DNA of 64,000 nt from DAOQAU01 sp964640325 (GCA_964640325.1 CAZXID010000001.1:1-64000), one strand, 5' to 3'. Shown: positions 43,157 through 52,331, counted from the first letter of the stretch. Translations and numbers: made by a program. Notes: generated by a model not told the origin, from the sequence alone.

Positions 43157-44161
43157 ATGAATGAAATTAAGAAAATTTTGGCGATTAATTTTGGCGGAAT
43201 AGGCGATGAAATCTTGTTTTTGCCCACTTTGATTTCTTTGAAGAAGGCTTATCCCGATGCAAAAATTACCCTCGCACTTGAACCCAGAAGCAAAGGAATT
43301 AAAGATTTAACCGATGTAATCGACGATTTATTTTTAATCGACATCAAGTTTAAAAACAAGTATTTGCAACTTTTAAAATTGATTTTTCTTGCAAGAAAAG
43401 GCAAATTTGACCTTGTTATTTCATCAGGCGGGAACAAATTTATAAGTATTCTGCTTTTTTTGACAGGCATAAAACAAAGATACGGCTACAATACAGGCAA
43501 ATTAAGCCAAAAATTGCTCACAGGTGCAATCCTATTGAACAAAAACCAATATGCCGCAAAAATGTATCACGATTTGATTTCTGAGATTACTGATATAAAA
43601 ACTGATTTGCCTGAAATTAAAGTCGAAACAATCCCAAAAGAGCCAAATACCGTGCTGATTCATCCGGGTGTAAGCAAATTGAGTGTAAAACAAGGTATGA
43701 TAAAAACAATTTCGCCTCAAAAGTGGGCAAAGGTTATTGATTTGCTATTGGAAAACGGTAAAAAAGTTATTTTGGCGGGCGGACCTGATGACAGGGAATG
43801 CATAGCGCAAATAAAAAGTACGATTAATAACTTTGAAAACCCTAATTTTATTGACACTTACGGGCAAACAAAAAATCTGTCGGATTTGGCAAAATTAATA
43901 GCGTTATCGGAAAAATTTGTATGTTCTGATTCGGCGCCTTTGCATATTGCGGTTGCACTGAAAGCTAAAACGTATGTGATTTTCGGCCCGACCGATGATA
44001 AAACTTTAATCCCTCAAACACCGCTTGTAAAAGCAATTAAGTCAGAGGATAACTGCCGGTTAAAGCCCTGTTTGTGGCAAAAAAGGCAAACTACCTGCCA
44101 GGAACTTTTCTGCCTTGATATTTTGCCCGAAGATATTGTTAAAAAAGTTTTGTCGAATTGA
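43157..44161 (+). CDS. Glycosyltransferase family 9 (heptosyltransferase-like)
   Basis: 334 aa from the ATG at 43157 (MNEIKKILAINFGGIGDEIL), chosen over an upstream ATG that lies inside the RNA hairpin. It has the GT9 N-terminal GGIGDEILFLPTL and the C-terminal donor site (VLIHPGVSKLSVKQG, ILAGGPDDRECI, VCSDSAPLHIAVALKAK, IFGPTDDKTLIP). Members add heptose to lipopolysaccharide core, which would imply an outer membrane. The acceptor is unknown. Confidence 0.87.
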   Translation: MNEIKKILAINFGGIGDEILFLPTLISLKKAYPDAKITLALEPRSKGIKDLTDVIDDLFLIDIKFKNKYLQLLKLIFLARKGKFDLVISSGGNKFISILLFLTGIKQRYGYNTGKLSQKLLTGAILLNKNQYAAKMYHDLISEITDIKTDLPEIKVETIPKEPNTVLIHPGVSKLSVKQGMIKTISPQKWAKVIDLLLENGKKVILAGGPDDRECIAQIKSTINNFENPNFIDTYGQTKNLSDLAKLIALSEKFVCSDSAPLHIAVALKAKTYVIFGPTDDKTLIPQTPLVKAIKSEDNCRLKPCLWQKRQTTCQELFCLDILPEDIVKKVLSN

Positions 44162-44349
44162 TTTCTTCAAAAAACTTAATAAAAAAAACTTTTAAATATT
44201 GGATTTCGGTCATTTGAATGGTTTTTAAAAAATAAATAACCAAAATTGTCAAGATGTGCTATATTGTTTATTATTAAAAATGTTGGACTAATTGAAAAAA
44301 ATTTTTTTTAAGCATAAAGTATTAGTGAAATAGAAAAGGTGTTAAATTT

Positions 44350-46038
44350 ATGGCATTACCAAAAGTAGCGTATTTTTCGATGGAAATTGCGATGGATCAG
44401 TCGCTCAGTACTTATTCCGGAGGGTTAGGGTTTTTAGCAGGTTCTCACATGCAGTCTGCAGGTTATTTACAGCTTCCCATGGCAGGGGTTACAATGCTTT
44501 GGTCTTATGGGTATTATGATCAGAGAATTGATCAAAACGGTGAAGTAGAAGTTGCTTACATAAGAAAATATTATGATTTTTTAACAGATTTGGATGTTTA
44601 TACCGACGTAGATGTTTTTGGCGAAAAAGTTAGGGTTAAGGCTTACAGAGTTGAGCCCGAATTATTTGGAACATGCCCTGTGTATCTTTTGACAACAGAT
44701 ATTGAAGGAAACAGTGAGTGGGCAAGAAGCATTTCTCACAGACTTTATGACGGAGACGAAAAAATAAGAATTGCCCAGGAAACTGTTTTGGGTATAGGCG
44801 GCATAAGAATTCTTCAACAAGTCGGCTATAATTTTGACGTTGTACACATGAATGAGGGTCACGCACTTCCTGCTGCGTTTGAACTTTTAAGACAATATAA
44901 CGGGGATTTGGAAAGAGTTAAGCAGACAACTGTATTCACGACTCACACCCCCGTTGCTGCGGGCAATGAAGTTCACTGGGTTGATACTCTTATGGAGGCA
45001 GGATTTTTTGCAGGTTGTCCAAGGGAAAGAGTCATAGCACTCGGCGGAGAAAATTTTTCTCTGACTGTCGCAGCATTGAGAATGAGCAGAATCTCGAATG
45101 CTGTCTCCCAGCTTCACGGGCTTGTTGCAAATAAAATGTGGGAATGGGTTGACGGGAGATGTCCTATTAGGGCGATTACAAATGCCGTAAATCTTCATTA
45201 TTGGCAGGATTCCAGGATTTCTAATTCTAAAAATTATAAAGATTTGCTCAAGGCAAAGCGTGATATGAAGGTCGAACTTTTTAAATATATTGCTGATATC
45301 GCAGGAAAAAGATTTGATCCTGATGTTTTGACAATTACATGGGCCAGAAGATTTGCTGATTATAAAAGAGCTTGGCTTATTTTAATGGACAAAGACAGGT
45401 TAAATAAACTTTTGGATGAAAATAAAATTCAAATTATTTTTGCCGGCAAGTTCCACCCCAGTGATGTTATGGGGCGTGAAATGTTCAATAAAATTCTTCA
45501 CCGCTCACACTCACTTAAAAATGTTGTTGTTCTGCCCGGTTATGAACTTGAATTGAGCGCAAAACTTAAAAAAGGTTCAGATATCTGGCTAAATACGCCA
45601 TTAAGACCATTTGAGGCTTCAGGAACTTCAGGTATGTCGGCTAATATGAACGGAGCATTACACCTTTCAATTTATGACGGTTGGACTGTTGAGGGTACAT
45701 TTAACGGAATTAACGGATATTCGGTTGAATACCCCGGACTTGATGACGAGATTCCATGGGAAGAAAGACACTGGAAAGATCATGAATACATTATGAACAT
45801 TATTGAAAATGAGATTATTCCTACATACTATGAAAATAAAGAGGAATGGGCAAGATTGATGCGTCAGGCAATAAGAACTTCCGAAGCTTACTTCAATTCT
45901 GATCGTATGGTAATTGAATATTACAGCAGGCTTTATAAGTCAATTGCCCATGATGAGACTTCTTCAAGCGCTCAAAAAGATATAAGAGTAGCAGAAAGTC
46001 CTACGTTTGATGCTTGGACATTCTCTAATATTAAATAA
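44350..46038 (+). CDS. Alpha-glucan phosphorylase homologue lacking the PLP lysine
   Basis: 562 aa, short GT35 type (TIGR02094). It begins PKVAYFSMEIAMDQSLSTYSGGLGFLAGSH and has DVVHMNEGHALPAAFELLR, TTHTPVAAGNE and the phosphate-contact region WARRFADYKRAWLI near 335. At the cofactor site the family pattern E-A-S-G-T-S-G-M-K reads EASGTSGMSANMNG: Ser430 (codon TCG, 45637-45639) replaces the lysine that binds pyridoxal phosphate. It may be inactive or work by another mechanism. It stands alone, without other glycogen genes in the window. Confidence 0.85.
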   Translation: MALPKVAYFSMEIAMDQSLSTYSGGLGFLAGSHMQSAGYLQLPMAGVTMLWSYGYYDQRIDQNGEVEVAYIRKYYDFLTDLDVYTDVDVFGEKVRVKAYRVEPELFGTCPVYLLTTDIEGNSEWARSISHRLYDGDEKIRIAQETVLGIGGIRILQQVGYNFDVVHMNEGHALPAAFELLRQYNGDLERVKQTTVFTTHTPVAAGNEVHWVDTLMEAGFFAGCPRERVIALGGENFSLTVAALRMSRISNAVSQLHGLVANKMWEWVDGRCPIRAITNAVNLHYWQDSRISNSKNYKDLLKAKRDMKVELFKYIADIAGKRFDPDVLTITWARRFADYKRAWLILMDKDRLNKLLDENKIQIIFAGKFHPSDVMGREMFNKILHRSHSLKNVVVLPGYELELSAKLKKGSDIWLNTPLRPFEASGTSGMSANMNGALHLSIYDGWTVEGTFNGINGYSVEYPGLDDEIPWEERHWKDHEYIMNIIENEIIPTYYENKEEWARLMRQAIRTSEAYFNSDRMVIEYYSRLYKSIAHDETSSSAQKDIRVAESPTFDAWTFSNIK

Positions 46039-46041
46039 AAA

Positions 46042-46118
46042 GGTGAAAAGCTTAACAGGTGAATAGGTGAAAAGTTTTATAAGCTCTTCAGCCATTCACC
46101 TTTTCAGCCATTAAGCCA
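46042..46118. repeat. Octad array pair after the phosphorylase gene
   Basis: GGTGAAAA, GCTTAACA, GGTGAATA, GGTGAAAA (46042-46073) and, inverse, TTCAGCCA, TTCACCTT, TTCAGCCA, TTAAGCCA (46087-46118). The period is 8. Confidence 0.85.
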
Positions 46119-46187
46119 AATATATTTACTCCCTTGACTCCCCATTTACCCCCTTTAATTTCTTCTTTTTTATGCTAATTTAATTAC

Positions 46188-48029
46188 ATGAACAAAAGTT
46201 TGTATGTTGCTTTAATAATATTTTTGGTTGTCTTTTGGTTGAAAGCATGTGTCAATGTTGACATTCAGGAAGAAACCACCTCAAAGCCTAGAGCAAAAAT
46301 TGAACAAAAAGTTCAATTTCCGCCACCGGCGATAACAAAAACCATTGACGGGATTGACTATCTTCAAAGTCAGGCACAAGTCGGGAAATTTGGTGGAGCA
46401 TTGGTTTCATCTGTTATCGGAGAAGGTCCTAAAACCTTTAATCCTTTTAACACAAAAGATGCCACATCTTCTGCTATGGCAGATTTAATGTTTGATGGGC
46501 TTTTAACCACCCACCCTCAAACAGGTGAGGTTGTTCCCAAGCTTGCAAAATCTTTTGAAATTTCATCTGACGGAAAAATTTACACGATAAATTTAAGACA
46601 CGGGATAAAATGGTCTGACGGTAAAGCTATAACCGCAGATGATGTGGTTTTTACGTGGAATAAAATTATTTTGGCGGGTTTAGGTAATACTTCAACAAGG
46701 GATTCTGTTATTATAGACGGGCAGCTTCCAAGGGTCGAGAAAATTAACGATTATGCGGTAAAATTTATTTTGATAAAGCCTTTTGCACCGTTTTTGAGAA
46801 TTTTAGCAGCGCCGATTGCGCCAAAACATGTTTTTGAACCAGTTGTAAAAAAAGGAGGCACATATTTTGATTCTTTCTGGTCAACAACCGCTCGACCGAA
46901 GGAGTTTATAACAAGCGGAGCTTTCAAATTAAAAGAGTATGTTCCTGCTCAAAGAGTGGTTTTTGAGCGCAATTTCAACTATTATGAAATAAATTTAAAA
47001 GACGAAAAACTCCCTTACCTTGATAAAATAATTTATCTTATCGTGGGGGATTTGAATAATGAAATTTTAAAATTTGAAGCAAAAGAACTTGACGTTATTT
47101 CGCTTCGGGGTTCAACTGTCGGCAGATATAAGGCGCAGGAAGCAAAGTCTGATTTTATAATTTATAACATAGGACCGGATACCGGTACAATGTTTGTTGC
47201 CATAAATTTAAATAGCAGAAAAAATGATAAGGGTAAATTTTATGTTGAGCCCAAAAAGCAGGTTTGGTTTAATGACAAAAACTTTAGATATGCAATTGAT
47301 TATGCTCTGGATCGTCAGGCAATGGTAAACAACGTCGCAAACGGACTTGCAGCCCCTTTGTTTACGTCAGAGAGCCTAAATTCGATTTATCTTAATAAAA
47401 ATTTGACAAAAGGATATAAAAAAGATTTGCAAAAAGCCAAAGAATATTTAAAAAGGTCAGGATTTTATTTGAAAAATAAAATCCTATACGATAAATCAGG
47501 AAATAAGGTCGAATTTGATTTGTATACAAACGCCGGTAACACCGAGCGCGAAGCCATCGGGGTTATGGTTAAGCAAGATTTGAGTGACTTGGGTATTAAG
47601 GTCAATTTTAAACCCGTTGAATTTAATTCGCTTGTAAATAAACTGGTAAACTCTTACGATTGGGATTTGGTTATAATGGGGCTTACGGGCTCTCCGCTTG
47701 AGCCTCATAACGGCAAAAATGTCTGGTATTCAAACGGGAGCCTGCATTTGTTTAACCAAAGGCCGTCAGATGACAAGTCTCAAAGGCTTGATTGGGAGTT
47801 GAAGCTCGATAAGATAATGGATGAAGCTTCTTTAAAAACAGGGTTTGAGGACAGAAAAAAACTTTATGACCAATATCAGCAAATAATTTATGATGAAAAG
47901 CCCATAATTTATTTGTATTCACCGACAAGGGTAGTGGCAATTCGTAAGAAATTCGGTAATATTTATCCTTCAACGCTGTCAGGCGTGGCTTATAATCTCG
48001 ATGAAATCTATATAAAGGAGAAAAGCTGA
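46188..48029 (+). CDS. Oligopeptide-type ABC transporter binding lipoprotein
   Basis: 613 aa, family 5 solute-binding protein (DppA/OppA type). The N-terminal hydrophobic segment ends FWLKAC at Cys21, a lipobox with an unusual Lys at -2, so it is probably a lipoprotein. The SBP_bac_5 body includes FDGLLTTHPQTGEVVPKLAKS, ISSDGKIYTINLRHGIKWSDG and ITADDVVFTW near 135-165, and DYALDRQAMVNNVANG near 375. Two permease genes follow. No Shine-Dalgarno; an extended -10-like TGCTAATTT ends 6 nt before the ATG. Confidence 0.93.
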   Translation: MNKSLYVALIIFLVVFWLKACVNVDIQEETTSKPRAKIEQKVQFPPPAITKTIDGIDYLQSQAQVGKFGGALVSSVIGEGPKTFNPFNTKDATSSAMADLMFDGLLTTHPQTGEVVPKLAKSFEISSDGKIYTINLRHGIKWSDGKAITADDVVFTWNKIILAGLGNTSTRDSVIIDGQLPRVEKINDYAVKFILIKPFAPFLRILAAPIAPKHVFEPVVKKGGTYFDSFWSTTARPKEFITSGAFKLKEYVPAQRVVFERNFNYYEINLKDEKLPYLDKIIYLIVGDLNNEILKFEAKELDVISLRGSTVGRYKAQEAKSDFIIYNIGPDTGTMFVAINLNSRKNDKGKFYVEPKKQVWFNDKNFRYAIDYALDRQAMVNNVANGLAAPLFTSESLNSIYLNKNLTKGYKKDLQKAKEYLKRSGFYLKNKILYDKSGNKVEFDLYTNAGNTEREAIGVMVKQDLSDLGIKVNFKPVEFNSLVNKLVNSYDWDLVIMGLTGSPLEPHNGKNVWYSNGSLHLFNQRPSDDKSQRLDWELKLDKIMDEASLKTGFEDRKKLYDQYQQIIYDEKPIIYLYSPTRVVAIRKKFGNIYPSTLSGVAYNLDEIYIKEKS

Positions 48030-48102
48030 AAGGCTGAATGGCTGAAAGGCTGAAAAGTTATTAAATAACTATTCACCTATTCACCTATTCACTTATTCAC
48101 CT
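48025..48102. repeat. Octad array pair between binding protein and permease
   Basis: GCTGAAAG, GCTGAATG, GCTGAAAG, GCTGAAAA (48025-48056) and CTATTCAC x3, TTATTCAC (48069-48100). The first unit contains the stop codon of the binding-protein gene. Here the two arms are different words, so pairing is weaker than at other loci. Confidence 0.88.
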
Positions 48103-48108
48103 AAAACA

Positions 48109-49080
48109 ATGAACATACTAATCTACATCTTAAAACGAATACTTCAAACGATACCATTGTTGATAATGGTGTCGCTGATAAGCTTTTTTATAATAAGATT
48201 AAGCCCCGTTGACCCTTTGGCGGAGTTGAAATTAAATCCTTCGATTTCAAAAGAAACTCTTCAAAAGGAAACTCAACGACTGGGGTTGGATAAGCCGATT
48301 TATATTCAATACGGTCTTTGGGCAAAAGCTTTTGTTAAGGGAGATTTGGGTGTTTGTTCAACAGGTGAAAGAGTAGGGGTAAAATTAAAAGAAAGGATTC
48401 CAAATACTTTGCTTTTAACTTCGCTTGTAATTTTTCTGACATGGATTGCGGGTGTTCCGCTTGGTATTCTTGCTGCAATAAATTGGAAAACACCTTTAGA
48501 CAGGATGCTTACGCTTTTAACAAGCATTGGAATGGCAATTCCGTCATTCTTCTTTGCGATTTTGCTTCTGATTTTTGCAGTAAAAACAGGTTGGTTTCCC
48601 GTCGGGGGGCTGACAAGCTATAATTTCAGCGACATGAGCCTGACAGGAAAAATTTGGGATTTGACAAGGCATTTGGTTTTGCCCACCACGGTTTTATTTA
48701 CAATTTCGCTGGCAGGGCTTCAACGGCAGATGAGAGGAAATCTTCTTGATGTTTTAGACAGTGAATACGTTAAATTTGCACGCGCAAAGGGACTTAGCGA
48801 ATTTAAGGTGATATATAAACATGCACTTAGAAATGCAATTAATCCGCTTATAACGCTTTTGGGCTTTGAATTTGCATCACTTTTGAGCGGAGCCGCATTG
48901 ACAGAATTTGTGTTTCAATATCCGGGGCTTGGTCGATTAATCCTGGAGGCAGTCTTAAAATCAGATATTAACCTTGTCATGGCATCTTTGATGATGGGGG
49001 CTGTTATGCTCATCTTTGGGAATTTATTGGCGGATATTTTATTAATTATCACTGACCCGAGAATAAGGGTAAAAACATGA
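48109..49080 (+). CDS. ABC transporter permease, DppB/OppB type
   Basis: 323 aa with six membrane spans. The first is LQTIPLLIMVSLISFFIIRL; the typical N-terminal SPVDPL follows. The EAA loop that contacts the ATPase reads YVKFARAKGLSEFKVIYKHALRNAINPLI near 220-248 (20-residue core EFKVIYKHALRNAINPL). It forms the channel with the DppC-type partner. No clear Shine-Dalgarno separates it from the repeat array upstream. Confidence 0.94.
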   Translation: MNILIYILKRILQTIPLLIMVSLISFFIIRLSPVDPLAELKLNPSISKETLQKETQRLGLDKPIYIQYGLWAKAFVKGDLGVCSTGERVGVKLKERIPNTLLLTSLVIFLTWIAGVPLGILAAINWKTPLDRMLTLLTSIGMAIPSFFFAILLLIFAVKTGWFPVGGLTSYNFSDMSLTGKIWDLTRHLVLPTTVLFTISLAGLQRQMRGNLLDVLDSEYVKFARAKGLSEFKVIYKHALRNAINPLITLLGFEFASLLSGAALTEFVFQYPGLGRLILEAVLKSDINLVMASLMMGAVMLIFGNLLADILLIITDPRIRVKT

Positions 49081-49081
49081 T

Positions 49082-49160
49082 GTCATTGCGAGCGTAAGCG
49101 AAGCAATACAAGGAGTATTTTTGGATTGCCGCGTCAGGCTAAAGCCTTCCTCGCAATGAC
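49082..49160. repeat. REP-like palindrome between the two permeases
   Basis: GTCATTGCGAG (49082-49092) and its exact complement CTCGCAATGAC (49150-49160) bound an element with GCGTAAGCGAAGCAAT inside. It belongs to the same family as the copies near 10402 and 39022. Confidence 0.88.
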
Positions 49161-49179
49161 GTAATAAACAAAGGAAAAT

Positions 49180-50265
49180 ATGACAGAAGGATACAAAGAC
49201 ATAAATATTTCTATATTTAAACAGTTAATAAGAGATAAATTCGCTCTTGTGGCTCTTGTTGTGCTTGCAATTATCTATCTTTCGCTTCTTTTTGCCGACT
49301 TTATCGCACCTTACGGCAAAGATTTTTCCGACAGGAATGCATCTTATGCCCCGCCTTCGGTTATTTATTTAATAAACGAAAAAGGAAAATTGTCATTCCC
49401 TTACACTTATAATTGGATTAGGGAGTATGATGTCGAGGCTATGCAGGTTGAATATAAGCCGGACAGGAGTAAAAAATTCTTTTTAAAACCTTTTGTAAGT
49501 GGTGAAAAGTATAAGTTTTTGGGATTAATTTCTTGTTCAAGACATTTAATCGGCGTTGAGCCGCAGGGCCGTTTATATTTATTGGGTACAGACATCAACG
49601 GCCGCGATGTGTTTTCAAGAATTCTATTTGGCGGAAGAATTTCAATGACGATAGGATTTCTTGCGCTTTTGGTATTATTTCCGATAGGGCTTTTATACGG
49701 CGGGATTTCGGGATATTTTGGCGGCAAAGTTGACATGTTGATGATGCGGTTTGCAGAAGCTGTTATGTCCATTCCGAGTTTTTATCTTTTGATAATTCTT
49801 GCTGCTATTTTGCCTTCAAATATGACAAGTATTCAAAGGTTTATGTTGATTACGGTAATTCTTGCTTTGATAGGTTGGGCAGGTTTTGCAAGGGTTGTAA
49901 GAGGAATGGTTTTGTCGATAAAAACTCAAGAGTATGTTCAAAGTGCAAGGGCAATCGGGGCATCTAATTTAAGAATTATAATAAGGCATATTCTTCCGCA
50001 AACGGCCAGTTATGTAATTGTAGCAATGACTTTAAGCGTGCCTTCTTATATTTTGGCAGAATCGGGATTAAGTTTTTTGGGGCTTGGGATTCAACAGCCT
50101 GATGCGAGTTGGGGTAATATGCTAAAAGAGGCTCAAGAGTATATAAATATACTTTATCGTCCATGGCTTTTGACACCCGGATTTTTAATTTTTGTTGCGG
50201 TGTTATCATTTAATTTAATAGGTGATACAATAAGAGATATCTTAGATCCAAAAGCAAGGAGTTAA
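49180..50265 (+). CDS. ABC transporter permease, DppC/OppC type
   Basis: 361 aa. Six spans, the first FALVALVVLAIIYLSLLFA. Between the first span and the core is a long loop (about residues 45-125) usual for OppC. The core has LGTDINGRDVFSRILFGGRIS near 133 and the EAA loop EYVQSARAIGASNLRIIIRHILPQ near 250. ATP-binding subunits (DppD/DppF) do not follow; MgtC-like does. The RBS AAAGGA precedes the ATG. Confidence 0.94.
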   Translation: MTEGYKDINISIFKQLIRDKFALVALVVLAIIYLSLLFADFIAPYGKDFSDRNASYAPPSVIYLINEKGKLSFPYTYNWIREYDVEAMQVEYKPDRSKKFFLKPFVSGEKYKFLGLISCSRHLIGVEPQGRLYLLGTDINGRDVFSRILFGGRISMTIGFLALLVLFPIGLLYGGISGYFGGKVDMLMMRFAEAVMSIPSFYLLIILAAILPSNMTSIQRFMLITVILALIGWAGFARVVRGMVLSIKTQEYVQSARAIGASNLRIIIRHILPQTASYVIVAMTLSVPSYILAESGLSFLGLGIQQPDASWGNMLKEAQEYINILYRPWLLTPGFLIFVAVLSFNLIGDTIRDILDPKARS

Positions 50266-50297
50266 GTTTTTTGTGTTAATATAAGGCAGGTAAGGTT

Positions 50298-51005
50298 ATG
50301 TACGATTTAGGTTTTGATTTAATTATTTCATTGAGAATATTTGCGGCAATACTTTTCGGTTTCGGAATAGGACTTGAAAGGGAGCTCACCAATAAGTATG
50401 CTGGACTCAGAACTCATATTTTGGTTTGTTTGGGTTCTTGCGTTTTTACGGTTCTTTCGATATATGCTTTTCCTCTGGCGGTTGACAGTTCCAACCCGCA
50501 GGCATTTGGAGACCCTGCAAGAATAGCTGCACAAATTCTTACCGGCATAGGTTTTATAGGTGGCGGAACTGTTTTAAGGCATGGGTCTTCGGTTTACGGA
50601 CTTACTACCGCGGCAACGCTTTGGGTATCAGCTTCTATAGGAATGGCATGCGGGGCAGGAATGCTTGATGTTGCTTTTATTGCAACGGTTGTAAGCATAC
50701 TTGTACTTGTTTTAATAAGAAATTTTGAAAGAAAAGTACTTGTAAACAGTGCAAAAAACATGAAGAGAATTAAATTGATTGTCAGTTGTAAAGAGGAAAA
50801 TTCTCAAGATGTCCATAATTATATTATAGAAAATTTTTCCAACATGCACGAAATTTCAAAGAAACACATTGATTCAGCTGAAAAATCGGTAAAAATCGAA
50901 GCTATAATAGATGTTCAAAACAGCAGAACCATACAATCTCTATATAAGAGCTTTGAGGCTTTGAATGGGCTGGAGTCTGTTTCAATACAGGAAGCAAATG
51001 ATTAA
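50298..51005 (+). CDS. MgtC/SapB family membrane protein
   Basis: 235 aa. The N-terminal membrane domain has the family signature GFGIGLERELTNKYAGLRTHILVCLGS (core LERELTNKYAGLRTH) and ILTGIGFIGGGTVLRHG near 76, in about four spans. A cytoplasmic ACT-like domain follows from about 150. Related proteins limit F-type ATP synthase in Salmonella under Mg2+ stress; here the role is open. It overlaps the next gene by 8 bp. Confidence 0.92.
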   Translation: MYDLGFDLIISLRIFAAILFGFGIGLERELTNKYAGLRTHILVCLGSCVFTVLSIYAFPLAVDSSNPQAFGDPARIAAQILTGIGFIGGGTVLRHGSSVYGLTTAATLWVSASIGMACGAGMLDVAFIATVVSILVLVLIRNFERKVLVNSAKNMKRIKLIVSCKEENSQDVHNYIIENFSNMHEISKKHIDSAEKSVKIEAIIDVQNSRTIQSLYKSFEALNGLESVSIQEAND

Positions 51006-52296
51006 TAAAATAAAAGCAATTATTTTTGAATATTTAAAAACCTTCATATTGACGATAATTACTATGTCGATTGTTTTATTGATAGTGTTTGCTTTTGCAC
51101 AACACAGTGCTTATAACAATATTATTAACAGCCAAGTTCAAGATGATGAAATTGAATATTACTTAATAGGAATGCTTATCGACAAAAACAAATATTTGGA
51201 AGAAAAATACCCCAAAAATTATAAGATTAATTTGAAGCTGGGAATTTTGTACGAAGTTGCTCAGAATTATTCAAATTCAGAACAACAGTACAAAATGGCC
51301 ATGGCGAAAGCTCCTTTTGATGAATTCCAGCCCACATACAGGCTTGCAAATTTATATATAAGGCTTGGAAAAGTAAACGAGGCCGAAGAACTTATGGCAA
51401 AAATACAGGAAAGGCCGAACAAGGCTCTTATCAAGTACAAAGGTGAAATATATAACAAGCTGGGGGATTACTTTTATAATAATGGCGATTACAAAGTCGC
51501 AGTAGAAAAATATAAAGAGGCTCTTTTTTATTATAAAATTCTTAAATCCGAAGAGGTTAAAAATATCAATAACAGTATGGCTTCTGCTTATGTTTACCTT
51601 GCCGATGAAGAAGTTTATAATATGAAAATACAAGAAGCTATTGAAACATTGAAAGCAGCTATGAGTATTGTAGATGCTCCTATTTTAAAATATAAGCTGG
51701 CATTGCTTCTTACGCAAAAAGATCCGGATTTGGCTTACAAATATTTTGAAGAAGTTTTTAAAAAAGAACCCTCTATAATCAACTATGACTTTTATGAACA
51801 GTTTTTGCTTCATAGGGCAGATGAGGCCTTTGTTCAAGGCAAAAAGGCGGAATCCGATTTGATGCAATACAGGGCAAAAAAATTCAAAGAATATTACAAA
51901 AATAATATTTTATCTGTTGATGATGTTTCAATAGAATATTGCGAAGGTAATATAATTTATAACAAGTGGAATAAAAAATATACTGTTAATCTTCAAATGC
52001 AGCTTAAAAACACTTCTTCAAGAAATTTGAATTCTCTGTTTGTTCAGATAATTTTCAAAGACGAAGCCAGACAAATAACAGATTATTTTGAACAGATTGT
52101 CGATAAAAATTCTGTACTTAAAGCCGGTTCTTTCAGCCCGATTATCAATATACAAACTTCTAAAAGAGAGTTTAATAGAGAAGATAAGAGAAAGACTATA
52201 ACAGCTGAGGTTTATGTTTCAAAGCTTTCAAATTCTTATAAACTTTATCTTACAACAATTCCGATTAAAGAGCAGAAAAATAAAAAAGCCAAATGA
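50998..52296 (+). CDS. Membrane-anchored TPR protein
   Basis: 432 aa from the ATG at 50998 (AGGAAG upstream). One N-terminal span (FILTIITMSIVLLIVFAFA, residues 15-33), then TPR repeats (YKINLKLGILYEVAQNYSNS; PTYRLANLYIRLGKVNEAEE; YNKLGDYFYNNGDYKVAVEKY) to about 290, and a C-terminal beta-rich region of about 120 residues (NIIYNKWNKKYTVNLQMQLK). It is probably a scaffold at the outer face of the inner membrane. Its stop codon lies in the terminator stem. Confidence 0.75.
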   Translation: MINKIKAIIFEYLKTFILTIITMSIVLLIVFAFAQHSAYNNIINSQVQDDEIEYYLIGMLIDKNKYLEEKYPKNYKINLKLGILYEVAQNYSNSEQQYKMAMAKAPFDEFQPTYRLANLYIRLGKVNEAEELMAKIQERPNKALIKYKGEIYNKLGDYFYNNGDYKVAVEKYKEALFYYKILKSEEVKNINNSMASAYVYLADEEVYNMKIQEAIETLKAAMSIVDAPILKYKLALLLTQKDPDLAYKYFEEVFKKEPSIINYDFYEQFLLHRADEAFVQGKKAESDLMQYRAKKFKEYYKNNILSVDDVSIEYCEGNIIYNKWNKKYTVNLQMQLKNTSSRNLNSLFVQIIFKDEARQITDYFEQIVDKNSVLKAGSFSPIINIQTSKREFNREDKRKTITAEVYVSKLSNSYKLYLTTIPIKEQKNKKAK

Positions 52297-52315
52297 TTTT
52301 TCATTTGGCTTTTTT
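52282..52315. terminator. Bidirectional terminator after the TPR gene
   Basis: AAAAAAGCCAAATGA and its complement flank TTTT, a 15-bp stem with T-run. The stem includes the TGA stop of the TPR gene. It also faces the convergent gene at 52332. Confidence 0.93.
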
Positions 52316-52331
52316 ATTTTTCTATTTTTTA

